Positions 9,069 to 17,812 of a stretch of DNA of 64,000 bases are shown here, piece after piece. The stretch spans positions 1,178,001-1,242,000 of the forward strand of contig NZ_SCIN01000002.1 of the NCBI RefSeq assembly GCF_004101245.1, written 5' to 3'. The notes beneath the pieces are model-generated. The model was not told the DNA's origin. It did not search any database and was given only the letters and a program-made list of their open reading frames with translations. The position numbers were made by a program, and so were the translations under genes. The stretch comes from Sphingomonas sp. UV9 (GTDB taxonomy: Bacteria; Pseudomonadota; Alphaproteobacteria; Sphingomonadales; Sphingomonadaceae). Positions within the stretch are counted from its first letter, which is position 1. Each line of letters starts with the position of its first letter.

Positions 9069-11516
9069 ATGACTGCTTATCGAATCGCGTTGACGCTCGC
9101 CGCCTCGACCCTCGCCCTCGCCAGCGCGCACGCCCAGGACGCGCCGGCGCCCGCGCTTGCCGATACCGCCGCCCCGGATCCGGCTGCGGCGCTTCCCGAC
9201 ACGCAGGACGACATCATCGTCACCGGCACGCGGTCGGTCGGTCGCTCGCGGCTCGACAGCGCATCGCCGGTCGACGTGCTGAGTTCGGCAGCGCTTCAGC
9301 GGCAGGGGACTACCGAACTCGGTGCGGCATTGTCGGCGATCGCGCCCTCGATCGACTTCCCGCGGCCGTCGGCGGTCGACGGTACCGATGCGATCCGGCC
9401 GGCGACGCTGCGTGGCCTGTCGCCCGATCAGACGCTGGTGCTGATCAACGGCGTGCGTGGGCATACGGCGGCGTTGCTCAACGTCGGCGGCTCGGTGGGG
9501 CGTGGCTCGGCGGCGGTCGATCTGAACACGATCCCGACCGTCGCGCTCGACCGGATCGAAGTGCTGCGCGACGGCGCGTCGGCGCAGTACGGCTCGGATG
9601 CGATCGCTGGCGTCGTCAACCTGCGGCTGCGCGAGGCGCGCTCGGGCGGCGGCGCGACGGTCAATTACGGTTTCTACAACACCGACATCGATACCGCGCG
9701 CGGCAGTCGCAGCACGAACGGCGAGCATGCCGTGACCGTGTCGGGCTGGCAGGGCGTCGGCTTCGGCGAGGACGGGTTCCTGACCGTGTCGGGCGAGTAT
9801 CTGAATCGCCAGGCGACCAACCGCGCCGATTTCGACCAGCGTGTCACGCCGCTACGCGTGACCGGTCGGTTCGGTGATCCCGCTGTCGAGCAATACAGCA
9901 TCTTCGCCAACGCGGGCACGACGCTGACCGGTTCGTGGAAGGTGTACGGCTGGCTTGGTTATCAAGATCGCGACACACGCAGCGCCGCGTTCCCCCGTCT
10001 CGCCAGCGCCACGACGGCGCTCGCCGGCTACCCCGATGGCTTCCTGCCGCTCATCAATACCAAGTCGCGCGACCTCAATTCGGCGGTCGGCATCAAGGGC
10101 GAGGTCGCCGACTGGTCGGTCGACTTGAATGTCAGCTATGGTCGCAACAAGATCGGCTTCCGCACGCTGAACTCGGCAAACTACGCCTATGGCAGCGCGA
10201 CCCCCAGGGACTTCTCGGACGGCGCGCTCGTATATGACCAGCTCGTCGCCGGTCTCGACGTCAGCCGCAAGCTCGACATCTTGCAGGGCCTCAACGTCGC
10301 GTTCGGCCTCGAAGGCCGCCGCGAGGGCTTCCAGATTCAGGCCGGCGAACGCGCGTCCTACGACTATCCGGTTGCTGATACGATCACCGGCGCGGCGGCG
10401 AATGCTGCGCCCGGCGCACAGGGGTTCGGCGGGTTCTCGCCCGCCAACGAAGTCGATCGCCATCGCCGCAATGGCAGCGTCTACCTCGATCTCGAAGCGC
10501 AGGTGACTGACAAGCTGCTCGTCGGACTCGCCGGCCGTGGCGAGGATTATTCGGATTTCGGCACGACCGGGACCGGCAAGATTTCCGCACGCTATGACTT
10601 CGCGCCCTGGTTCGCATTGCGCGGAACGGCCTCGACCGGGTTCCGCGCGCCTGCGCTCCAGCAGCAATATTACACCTCGATCGCGACAGTGATCCAGAAC
10701 GGCAATCCGATCCAGACCGGCACCTTCCCGTCGGTCAGCCCGGTCGCGACGCGGCTCGGTGGCCTGCCGCTCGAGCCCGAGAAGTCGACTAACCTGTCGG
10801 TCGGCACGGTGTTTCGCTTTGGTCGGTTCGACCTGACCGTCGACGCCTACCGGATCCGGATTCGCAACCAGGTCGGCCTGTCGGAGAACATCACGACGTC
10901 GGCGACCCAGTCGAACGAGGTGAATGCGCAGATCGCCAATCTGCTCGCTGGTTCGGGCGCGACCGCCGCGCGATTCTTCATCAACGGTCTTGCCTCCACC
11001 ACCAAGGGGATCGACGCGGTCGCGCATTACCGCCTGCCGACCGATGCGGCCGGGACGTTCGATTTCACGATCGCGGGCAACATCAACGACAGCGACGTGA
11101 CGCGCGTGCCGACCTCGACATCGACGCTCAACCCCGCGCCCGTGCTGTTCGCACGCAGCCGCATCCTGACGCTCGAGGACGGTACCCCTGGCGAGAAGGT
11201 GACGGGGTCGATCGACTGGTCGCTCGACCGATTGGGCGCGCTTGCCCGCGTCACCTATTACGGCGACGTCAACCAGCCCGGTACGACCGAAGCCGCCGAC
11301 GTGCACAGCGGCAAGCACCTCATCACCGATGTCGAGCTTCGCTACCAGGCGACCAAGGGCGCACAGCTCGGACTGGGCGTCAGCAACCTGTTCGACGTGT
11401 ACCCCGATGCGACCGTCGTCGCGAACAACGTGACCGGCGTGATCGGCTTTCCGTATTATTCGCCGTTCGGGTTCAACGGTCGCTATCTCTACGCGCGGGC
11501 GGGGTTGAGCTGGTAG
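9069..11516 (+). CDS. TonB-dependent outer-membrane receptor
   Basis: I chose ATG 9069, which gives 815 residues with a clear signal peptide (MTAYRIALTLAASTLALASAHAQ). The open frame to 8820 encodes no leader. DDIIVTGTR is the TonB box typical of sphingomonad receptors. The plug domain (about residues 50-170) contains VDVLSSAALQRQG, TLRGLSPDQTLVLINGVRGH and the IEVLRDGASAQYGSDAIAGVVNL motif. The barrel ends in GRYLYARAGLSW with a C-terminal aromatic residue. It imports a ligand using the proton-motive force. The divergent amidohydrolase/esterase pair suggests a plant-derived or peptide-like ligand, but this is inference. Confidence 0.95.
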   Translation: MTAYRIALTLAASTLALASAHAQDAPAPALADTAAPDPAAALPDTQDDIIVTGTRSVGRSRLDSASPVDVLSSAALQRQGTTELGAALSAIAPSIDFPRPSAVDGTDAIRPATLRGLSPDQTLVLINGVRGHTAALLNVGGSVGRGSAAVDLNTIPTVALDRIEVLRDGASAQYGSDAIAGVVNLRLREARSGGGATVNYGFYNTDIDTARGSRSTNGEHAVTVSGWQGVGFGEDGFLTVSGEYLNRQATNRADFDQRVTPLRVTGRFGDPAVEQYSIFANAGTTLTGSWKVYGWLGYQDRDTRSAAFPRLASATTALAGYPDGFLPLINTKSRDLNSAVGIKGEVADWSVDLNVSYGRNKIGFRTLNSANYAYGSATPRDFSDGALVYDQLVAGLDVSRKLDILQGLNVAFGLEGRREGFQIQAGERASYDYPVADTITGAAANAAPGAQGFGGFSPANEVDRHRRNGSVYLDLEAQVTDKLLVGLAGRGEDYSDFGTTGTGKISARYDFAPWFALRGTASTGFRAPALQQQYYTSIATVIQNGNPIQTGTFPSVSPVATRLGGLPLEPEKSTNLSVGTVFRFGRFDLTVDAYRIRIRNQVGLSENITTSATQSNEVNAQIANLLAGSGATAARFFINGLASTTKGIDAVAHYRLPTDAAGTFDFTIAGNINDSDVTRVPTSTSTLNPAPVLFARSRILTLEDGTPGEKVTGSIDWSLDRLGALARVTYYGDVNQPGTTEAADVHSGKHLITDVELRYQATKGAQLGLGVSNLFDVYPDATVVANNVTGVIGFPYYSPFGFNGRYLYARAGLSW

Positions 11517-11681
11517 TCGACGCCAAGCGCGCCGTCCCGGTCCGCGCGGGTCGCCGGGACTGGCGGTTCGCGATCGATGACGGTGTTGGTCCGGCCCACA
11601 TCCCGCCGGACCAGCACCGCCGCCAGTGCGCGACGCAAGCGTTCTCTTGAAACCGCGGTCGGAAATCGGCATCGCACGCCG

Positions 11682-12830
11682 ATGGCCGCTTCCGTGAACA
11701 TCCTGCATCTTCATTCCACGTTCGACCTTGGCGGCAAGGAGGCGCGGGCGGTTCGGTTGATGAATGCGTTCGGGGATCGTGCCAGGCACACCATCGTATC
11801 CGGGGTGCCCGACGCACTGAGTGCGCGGGATTCGATCGCCAAGGGCATTCGGTATGAAATCGCGCAGAACCCGCCGCCGTTGACGGGCAAGCCTTCGGTC
11901 AAGCGGTACGAGGCGATCGCGCAGTATATGCGACGATTCGATCTGGTGCTGAGCTATAATTGGGGCGCGATCGATGGCGCGATGGCGCGGCGGGCGTTCA
12001 GCAAGGGAGCGCCGCCGCTCGTCCATCACGAGGACGGTTTCAACGCAGACGAAGCGAGCGGGCTCAAGATCGAGCGCAACATCTATCGGCGACTTGCGCT
12101 CGGCGCGGCGCATGCGCTGGCGGTGCCGTCCGAGGTGCTGGAGGGGATCGCCATCAACACCTGGAAGCAGCCGCGCGAACGCGTGCACCGGATCGTCAAC
12201 GGGATCGGCACCGCCTATTACGCGCAAAAGCCCGAGCCCAAGGCGATTCCGGGGTTCACGCGCAACGCCAAGGACGTCGTGATCGGCGCGCTTGCCGGGC
12301 TGCGTGAGGTGAAGGACCTGACCGCGCTCGTGCGGGCGGTCGGTGGTGTTTCCGGGCGGGTGCGGCTGGTGATCGTCGGGGAGGGGCCCGAGCGCGCGAA
12401 CATCCTGCAAGCGGCCGCCGCGATGGGGATGGCGGACAAGCTTGTTCTGCCCGGATTCCTCGATCGACCTTACCGATACATCGGCCATTTCGATATGCTG
12501 GCGGTTTCGTCACGGAGCGAGCAGTTTCCGATCTCGGTGGTCGAGGCGATGGCGGCGGGGCTGCCGATCGCGAGCTATCCGGTCGGCGACGTCAGGCGGA
12601 TGGTCTCGTCCGAGAACCTTCCGTTCGTGACCGACATCGCCAACGAGGTGCGGCTGCGCGATGCGTTGCAGGCGCTGGTTGCAGATCCGGGGTTGCGCGC
12701 CTCGGTCGGAGCCGCGAACCAGGCCAAGGCACGCGCTGAATTTGACGAGGCGGTCATGATCGCTCGCTATCGGGCGCTGTATGAAGAGCCCCTCGGGCGG
12801 CCTGGTGCGCTGGGTGGTATACTAACCTAG
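11682..12830 (+). CDS. Glycosyltransferase family 4 (GT-B)
   Basis: From ATG 11682 the protein has 382 residues. It opens with NILHLHSTFDLGGKEARAVRLM, the GT4 N-terminal acceptor-domain start with a GGKE loop. Its C-terminal half has the donor-site signature SSRSEQFPISVVEAMAAGLPI, matching the family's E-x7-E motif, after VIGALAGLREVKDLTALV. It transfers a sugar from a nucleotide donor at the cytoplasmic membrane, likely to a polysaccharide or lipid carrier. A longer start at 11577 encodes basic residues with no family similarity. No other polysaccharide genes flank it, so the glycan is unknown. Confidence 0.88.
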   Translation: MAASVNILHLHSTFDLGGKEARAVRLMNAFGDRARHTIVSGVPDALSARDSIAKGIRYEIAQNPPPLTGKPSVKRYEAIAQYMRRFDLVLSYNWGAIDGAMARRAFSKGAPPLVHHEDGFNADEASGLKIERNIYRRLALGAAHALAVPSEVLEGIAINTWKQPRERVHRIVNGIGTAYYAQKPEPKAIPGFTRNAKDVVIGALAGLREVKDLTALVRAVGGVSGRVRLVIVGEGPERANILQAAAAMGMADKLVLPGFLDRPYRYIGHFDMLAVSSRSEQFPISVVEAMAAGLPIASYPVGDVRRMVSSENLPFVTDIANEVRLRDALQALVADPGLRASVGAANQAKARAEFDEAVMIARYRALYEEPLGRPGALGGILT

Positions 12831-12899
12831 GTCTTAATATTGCTCGCGCGCTGCGTCCTTGCGATATAGGGGGCCGTATTTTCCGGGAGAGGTGACGTC

Positions 12900-14303
12900 G
12901 TGTTCAAGGGCCTGAAGCCTATCGTCTATAACGGTCGGGAAGTCTGGCCTCTGGTTGAAGGCGGCAAGGGCGTCGCCGCGACCAACCACGCATCCGCCGG
13001 CGCCTGGGCCGCGGCGGGCGGCATCGGCACGGTATCGGCGGTCAACGCCGACAGCTACGATCCCGACGGCAAGATCATCCCGCAGGTCTATGCGGCACTC
13101 ACCCGGCGTGACCGGCACGAGGAACTCGTCCAGTACGCGATCGAGGGCGCCGTCCAGCAGGTCGAGCGCGCCTATGACATCGCCGACGGCAAGGGTGCGA
13201 TCAACATCAACGTGTTGTGGGAAATGGGCGGCGCGCAGCGGATCCTGCACGGCGTTCTCGAACGCACGCGTGGCAAGGTCGCCGGTGTCACCTGCGGTGC
13301 CGGCATGCCGTACAAGCTGTCCGAGATCACCGCGTCCTACGGTGTCAGCTACCTGCCGATCGTCAGCTCCGGTCGCGCTTTCCGCGCACTGTGGAAGCGG
13401 GCCTATTCGAAGGCGGCCGAGTGGCTGGCCGCGGTGGTGTACGAGGATCCATGGCTCGCGGGCGGGCATAACGGTCTGTCGAACGCCGAGGACCCGTTGA
13501 AGCCGCAGGACCCGTATCCCCGCGTGAAGGAGTTGCGCGACGTGATGCGCGAAGGCGGCATCAGCGACGACGTGCCGATCGTGATGGCGGGCGGCGTCTG
13601 GTATCTGCGCGACTGGAACGACTGGATCGACAATCCGGAACTCGGCACGATCGCGTTCCAGTTCGGTACGCGGCCGCTGCTGACGCGCGAAAGCCCGATC
13701 CCGCAGGGATGGAAGGATGCGCTGACGCAGATCGAGGAAGGCGACGTGCTGCTGCACAAATTCTCGCCGACCGGCTTCTATTCGTCCGCGGTGCGCAATC
13801 CGTTCCTGCGCTCCCTGGAGGCACGATCGGAGCGCCAGATCGCGTTCTCGACGCAGGAGGCCGGCGATCACGTGTTCCAGCTCGATGTCGGCGTGAAGGG
13901 CAAGAACTTCTGGGTCACCCGCAACGACCTGCTGCGCGCGCGCCAGTGGTTCGGCGAGGGTTATACCGACGCGCTGAAGACGCCCGACAACACGCTGGTG
14001 TTCGTCAGCCCGACCGAGAAGGGCATGATCCGCAAGGACCAGTCGGACTGCATGGGCTGTCTGTCGCAATGCTCGTTCTCGAGCTGGGCGGATACCGAGA
14101 CCAATTCGACCGGGCGTCTGGCCGACCCGCGCAGCTTCTGCATCCAGAAGACGCTGCAGGACATCGCGCATGGTGGCGACATCGACCAGAACCTGATGTT
14201 CGCGGGCCACGCGGCGTATAATTTCAAGAAGGACCCGTTCTATTCGAACGGCTTCGTGCCGAGTGTCGGGCAGCTGGTCGATCGGATCCTTACGGGGGAT
14301 TGA
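12900..14303 (+). CDS. Nitronate monooxygenase-like FMN TIM-barrel protein
   Basis: A GTG start at 12900, with GGGAGAGG 6-13 bases upstream, gives 467 residues. The order NHASAGAWAAAGGIGTVSAV, GVTCGAGMPYKL, VPIVMAGGVWY and GTIAFQFGTRPLLTRE is that of 2-nitropropane dioxygenase/nitronate monooxygenase-type FMN barrels. It carries a long C-terminal region with a cysteine-rich DCMGCLSQCSFSSW segment near residue 385 that the short nitronate monooxygenases lack. The four-cysteine cluster could bind metal or iron-sulfur. This is a sequence observation, not a known assignment. The gene appears monocistronic and is followed by a palindromic element. Confidence 0.75.
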   Translation: MFKGLKPIVYNGREVWPLVEGGKGVAATNHASAGAWAAAGGIGTVSAVNADSYDPDGKIIPQVYAALTRRDRHEELVQYAIEGAVQQVERAYDIADGKGAININVLWEMGGAQRILHGVLERTRGKVAGVTCGAGMPYKLSEITASYGVSYLPIVSSGRAFRALWKRAYSKAAEWLAAVVYEDPWLAGGHNGLSNAEDPLKPQDPYPRVKELRDVMREGGISDDVPIVMAGGVWYLRDWNDWIDNPELGTIAFQFGTRPLLTRESPIPQGWKDALTQIEEGDVLLHKFSPTGFYSSAVRNPFLRSLEARSERQIAFSTQEAGDHVFQLDVGVKGKNFWVTRNDLLRARQWFGEGYTDALKTPDNTLVFVSPTEKGMIRKDQSDCMGCLSQCSFSSWADTETNSTGRLADPRSFCIQKTLQDIAHGGDIDQNLMFAGHAAYNFKKDPFYSNGFVPSVGQLVDRILTGD

Positions 14304-14371
14304 GGCTGGAGGCCGTAACGAACCGCAGATCAGCGGCGGCGCTGATATCCCAATACGCCACTTTCTTCGTC

Positions 14372-14457
14372 ATGCCGGGCTTGTCCCGGCATCCACGGTG
14401 CCGCATTCTCTAAGGTGTGAGTTTGCCGCACCGTGGACTCCGGAGCAGATCCGGGGT
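14372..14457. repeat. Intergenic palindromic element
   Basis: Three nested inverted repeats lie in the 246-bp gap after the nitronate monooxygenase gene. ATGCCGGG/CCCGGCAT (14372-14379 and 14385-14392) is a perfect 8-bp stem with a 5-base loop. CCACGGTG/CACCGTGG (14393-14400 and 14429-14436) closes a 28-base loop. A shorter CCGGAG/CCGGGG-type stem follows. The first stem could also end transcription of the upstream gene. It resembles the dispersed intergenic palindromes common in alphaproteobacterial genomes. Copy number elsewhere cannot be judged here. Confidence 0.65.
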
Positions 14458-14549
14458 GACGGACCGGTTTTGGCAAGGTTTCGAGCAGGTGGCGGGCACC
14501 GGGAGGTAGCCAGTTTCTCCGTATCCGCAAGAAGGGGCAGGGGGCAGAC

Positions 14550-15176
14550 ATGACACTCCACGCATGGTGGCTGTTCGTCATCGCGATAGTCCTGCTGTGC
14601 GGGACGCCCGGACCCAATATGCTCCACGTCATGACGCGAAGCGCGACGTTCGGCGCGCGCCGCAGCATCGCGGCGATGGCGGGGTGTCTGACCGCGCTGA
14701 TCCTCGTGCTGGCGGCGTCGGCGGCGGGCGTGTCCGCCTTGCTCGCGGCATGGCCTCGGGTATTCGACGCGGTGCGTTATGCGGGCGTCGCGTATCTCGT
14801 GTTTCTCGGCATCAAGGCGTGGCGGGGCGCCGGGTCTCCGATCGACGTCGGGGCGGACACGCTGCCCGTGACGATCTCCGCTCGCAGGCTGTTTCGTGGC
14901 GGGTTCGTGATCGGCATCAGCAATCCCAAGCTGCTGTTGTTCGCCGCTGCCTTCCTGCCGCAATTCGTCGATCGCGCATCGCCACAGGCACCGCAGTTCG
15001 CGATCCTGGTGGCGACCTTCGCGGTGGTCGAGAGCATCTGGTACGCAATCTATGCGGCAGGCGGCCGAACGCTTGCCAGATACCTGACACGGCCGGCGCT
15101 GCGGCGTGCGTTCGACCGGGTTACAGGTATCGTTTTCATCGGGTTCGGACTAGCGTTGCTGCGAGTGCGAGCGTAG
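14550..15176 (+). CDS. LysE/RhtB-family amino-acid exporter
   Basis: This is a 208-residue, six-helix membrane protein. The family signature is at the N-terminus (TPGPNMLHVMTRSATFGARRSIAAMAG), where the PGP motif and the G-x-R loop characterise LysE/RhtB transporters. The central FRGGFVIGISNPKLLLFAAAFLPQFV segment is also conserved. Such proteins export amino acids, homoserine or homoserine lactone across the inner membrane. The ATG follows AAGAAGGGGCAGGGGGCAG, a strong ribosome binding site. It stands alone with no obvious partner, and the exported compound is unknown. Confidence 0.92.
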   Translation: MTLHAWWLFVIAIVLLCGTPGPNMLHVMTRSATFGARRSIAAMAGCLTALILVLAASAAGVSALLAAWPRVFDAVRYAGVAYLVFLGIKAWRGAGSPIDVGADTLPVTISARRLFRGGFVIGISNPKLLLFAAAFLPQFVDRASPQAPQFAILVATFAVVESIWYAIYAAGGRTLARYLTRPALRRAFDRVTGIVFIGFGLALLRVRA

Positions 15177-15333
15177 CCCGGGCATTGCCGTTTCGGCGCA
15201 TTGCGCGCATAGCGAATGTATTGCAGCGCTTCGTACGGGCAGGCTGCGACTGAGAGATGCGTTGCGCTCCCGCTCCGAGCCGGGAATGTTGCATGACGAT
15301 CTACTCCTATATCGCAATCATGGCGTTCCTGTC

Positions 15334-15609
15334 ATGACCACGGGCGCAGACAAGCCGGCTCTCCAAAAGCAAGTCGCGGAAACCGTCGTGCCGATCTCGC
15401 GGGCGGTAAACGTCAGCGTCGAGCAGCCTCAGGTCGTTGCGATGTGCAAGAAGCATGCTGCTATCATCAGCGCGATCGAAACGCTGCCGTCGGGGGGCAC
15501 GCGAGTCGTGCTGATGAACAGTGCCGATGCTGCCAAGATCATCAAGGCATTCGGGTCGAAGGTGATGACGGGTACCGTCGCACGGACGCATTGGATGCGC
15601 GCGGTCTAG
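15334..15609 (+). CDS. Small conserved-looking protein of unknown function
   Basis: The reading frame gives about 91 residues from ATG 15334. In-frame starts at 15286 and 15262 are possible, and none has a good ribosome binding site. Codon use matches neighbouring genes, with G or C at most third positions. The protein is soluble with no signal peptide. It contains the segment QVVAMCKKHAAIISAIETLPSGG with a single cysteine and ends HWMRAV. I do not recognise a family. It stands alone between the LysE exporter and a MITE-like repeat. Confidence 0.5.
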   Translation: MTTGADKPALQKQVAETVVPISRAVNVSVEQPQVVAMCKKHAAIISAIETLPSGGTRVVLMNSADAAKIIKAFGSKVMTGTVARTHWMRAV

Positions 15610-15622
15610 GAGCGTTGGATAT

Positions 15623-15745
15623 ATCCTCCCCCGCCAGGGGGGGGGCTGGCGCTTGCCAGATGGAGGGGGAGGAGCGGGAAACCTCTGTTCCGCGTCCTCC
15701 GCCGCCGTCACCTTCGGTGCCACCTCCCCCTGGCGGGGGGAGGAT
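15623..15745. repeat. MITE-like intergenic repeat with terminal inverted repeats
   Basis: The ends are inverted copies of each other: ATCCTCCCCCGCCAGGGGG at 15623-15641 and the reverse complement of 15726-15745, differing by one C. They enclose about 84 bp that also contains G/C-rich sub-repeats. The element codes for nothing convincing. Its structure fits a short non-autonomous palindromic repeat. It lies between the unknown small gene and the lipoprotein gene, with no visible target duplication. Confidence 0.6.
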
Positions 15746-15824
15746 TAATGGCTCATCAAACTGTTGGACGCCGCAGTTTAGCGGGACAGGGGCGATATTC
15801 CCGCATGTCCCTCCAAGTGCTCGA

Positions 15825-16016
15825 TCAGTCGGCGACGGTGCCGACCACGGCACCACCGGCACCACCAACCGCAGCGCCCTTCTCGACGCTACCACCAGTT
15901 GCGGCCGCGACGCCTGCACCACCGGCAGCGCCAATACCGGCGCCCTTGAGCGTCGAGCAGGCACTCATCGATACGGCGGATGCGAGCAGCAGGGCGGAAA
16001 CAGCAAACTTCTTCAT
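15825..16016 (-). CDS. Small glycine-rich lipoprotein
   Basis: From ATG 16016 the product is 63 residues. It has a lipoprotein signal (MKKFAVSALLLASAVSMSAC), with the lipobox cysteine at about residue 20. The rest is a glycine-zipper-like stretch (GAGIGAAGGAGVAAATGG, GAAVGGAGGAVVGT) that could insert into or line a membrane. An upstream in-frame ATG at 16061 would bury the signal peptide, so it was rejected. The start is preceded by GGAGAGAATGG on the minus strand, within reach as a ribosome binding site. Similar short glycine-zipper lipoproteins are widespread in proteobacteria and their function is unclear. Confidence 0.8.
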   Translation of the reverse strand: MKKFAVSALLLASAVSMSACSTLKGAGIGAAGGAGVAAATGGSVEKGAAVGGAGGAVVGTVAD

Positions 16017-16106
16017 CGGGAACACTCCATTCTCTCCGGGGGTGTTCAACAAATGCTGCATTGCAAGATCGGTTCCGCAACACCGTTCTGGATCATCCTC
16101 GCGCCG

Positions 16107-17105
16107 TCAGGCCCAGCCGTCGAGAACCTGATCCGGCGGTCGATGCCCATCTGCCCACATGCGGATATTCTGGATCACGCGCTCGCCCGACGCCATCCGG
16201 CCCTCGAGCGTCGCCGAGCCCATGTGCGGCAACATCACGACATTGGGCAGCGCGAGCAGGCGTGGATCGATCACCGGCTCATGCGCCCAGACGTCCAGAC
16301 CCGCGCCGGCCAGCCGCCCGTTCTCCAGCGCCTCGACCAGCGCCACCTCATCGACGATCCCGCCGCGCGCCGCGTTGATCAAATAGACGTGCGGCCGCAT
16401 CAGTCCGATCCGCCGCGCGTCGAGCAGGTTGCGGCTGTCCGGGTTGAGCGGGGTGTGGATCGTGACGATGTCGACCGCGGCGAGCATGTCGTCGAGTGTC
16501 TCGTGGAACGTAGCCGCGAGCTGCGCTTCGCGCACTGCGGGCAGGCGCTGGCGATTATGGTAATGGATGGTCAGCCCGAACGCGCGCGCCCGCAGCGCGA
16601 CCGCCTGGCCGATCCGCCCCATCCCGACGATGCCGAGCGCCTTGCCGCCGATCCGGTGACCGAGCATGCCTCCCGGACTCCAGCCCTTCCACTGGCCCGA
16701 CCGCACCAGCTTTTCGCCCTCGGCAAGCCGTCGCGGTACCGACAGGATCAGCGCCATCGTCATGTCGGCAGTGTCCTCGGTGAGGACGCCCGGCGTGTTG
16801 GTGACGATAATGCCGCGCGCGCGCGCCGCCCTTAGGTCGATATGGTTCACGCCGGCGCCGTAGTTCGCGATCAGTTTCAGACGATCGCCCGCACCCGCGA
16901 TCAGTGCGGCATCGATGTCGTCGGTCACGGTCGGTACCAGCACATCGCAGTCCGCCATCGCCGCCGCAAGCTGGTCGTGGTCGAACTTGGTATCGGCCCG
17001 GTTGTTGTGCGTGTCGAACAGCGCGTCCATCCGGTCCATCAGCGCGTCGGCCAGCTCGCGGGTGACGACGACCTTGGGGTTCGGACAGCGGCGTGTGTCG
17101 ATCAT
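16107..17105 (-). CDS. D-isomer-specific 2-hydroxyacid dehydrogenase (glyoxylate/hydroxypyruvate reductase-like)
   Basis: The 332-residue protein has the NAD(P) site LGIVGMGRIGQAVALRARAFG at about residue 155, followed by NRQR, which suggests NADPH preference. The substrate arginine lies in INAARGGIVDE, the glutamate in GAGLDVWAHEP, and the catalytic histidine in LPHMGSATLEGR. This order fits glyoxylate, hydroxypyruvate or related 2-ketoacid reductases. It acts in the cytoplasm. The gene diverges from the SH3 protein gene with about 104 bp between them. The exact substrate is not decidable from sequence. Confidence 0.93.
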   Translation of the reverse strand: MIDTRRCPNPKVVVTRELADALMDRMDALFDTHNNRADTKFDHDQLAAAMADCDVLVPTVTDDIDAALIAGAGDRLKLIANYGAGVNHIDLRAARARGIIVTNTPGVLTEDTADMTMALILSVPRRLAEGEKLVRSGQWKGWSPGGMLGHRIGGKALGIVGMGRIGQAVALRARAFGLTIHYHNRQRLPAVREAQLAATFHETLDDMLAAVDIVTIHTPLNPDSRNLLDARRIGLMRPHVYLINAARGGIVDEVALVEALENGRLAGAGLDVWAHEPVIDPRLLALPNVVMLPHMGSATLEGRMASGERVIQNIRMWADGHRPPDQVLDGWA

Positions 17106-17209
17106 GGAGATGGCTTGGCGAAGGCGCTGGCGCGCGTCAACGTGGAGGCTTCAACTTCGGTTGAGGAAAGCGGTTCGTCGCTATAGGACGTCGTCTCGCC
17201 AGTTAGGAC

Positions 17210-17707
17210 ATGATCATGCGCATTCTCGCCGCCGCGCTTTCCGCTTTCGTTATCGTGGCGCTGGTGCCGGACCCCGCGATCGCCGCCGATGCGAAGCGGA
17301 GCGTGCCCTATTACGCGTCGATCTCGGCTAGCCGGGCCCGCATGCGGACCGGGCCAGCACGGACGTATCCCGCGAGCTGGATGTATCAACGGCAGGATCT
17401 GCCGATCAAGGTCGTCGCGATCTTCAAAGAGTGGCGCAAGATCGCCGATCCCGACGGCACCGAGGGCTGGATGCAGGCGAACCTGCTCAGCGGCACGCGC
17501 ACTGCGATCGTGCATGGCTCGGGACCGGTGGAACTGCGCGAGAAGCCGAACGCGGGGAGCCAGTTGCTCTGGCGCGCGGCGCCGGGCGTCGTCGGGCGAT
17601 TGAGCCAGTGCGGTAACGGATGGTGCCGACTGGACGTGAAGGGGCAGGCGGGGTTCGTACAGATCGGTGGGCTGTGGGGGGTGGAAGCTGGTGAAGTGTT
17701 GCCCTGA
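17210..17707 (+). CDS. Exported bacterial SH3-domain protein
   Basis: The product is 165 residues from ATG 17210; ATG 17216 is equally possible. A signal peptide ends near AIAADA. The mature part holds two SH3b-like units. The first has ISASRARMRTGPARTYPASWMYQRQDLPIKVV with WRKIADPDGTEGWMQANLLSG. The second has VELREKPNAGSQLLWRAAPGVVG and GWCRLDVKGQAGFVQIGGLWG. Such SH3 proteins bind peptidoglycan or protein partners in the periplasm. It has no catalytic domain and no operon partner. It is convergent with the thiolase gene. Confidence 0.88.
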   Translation: MIMRILAAALSAFVIVALVPDPAIAADAKRSVPYYASISASRARMRTGPARTYPASWMYQRQDLPIKVVAIFKEWRKIADPDGTEGWMQANLLSGTRTAIVHGSGPVELREKPNAGSQLLWRAAPGVVGRLSQCGNGWCRLDVKGQAGFVQIGGLWGVEAGEVLP

Positions 17708-17776
17708 GGTCGGGGCTGCGGGCTGAGTAGCGTTCTGGGGTGGCGGCGCGTGATGCGGAAGCCGACCCATCCCCCG

Positions 17777-17797
17777 CCCCTCCCTTCCAGGGAGGGG
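17777..17797. terminator. Candidate bidirectional terminator hairpin
   Basis: CCCCTCCC-TTCCA-GGGAGGGG forms a perfect 8-bp stem with a 5-base loop. It lies in the 105-bp gap between the convergent SH3 and thiolase genes, where a terminator for both strands is expected. There is no clear T-run on either side, so the call rests on position and stem strength. Confidence 0.5.
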
Positions 17798-17812
17798 GGA
17801 AGAGTCAGCGGA

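Noticed and set aside
9852-12488. Long minus-strand open frame of 878 codons
   Set aside because: It lies antisense to the TonB receptor and GT4 genes, has no domains and no ribosome binding site.
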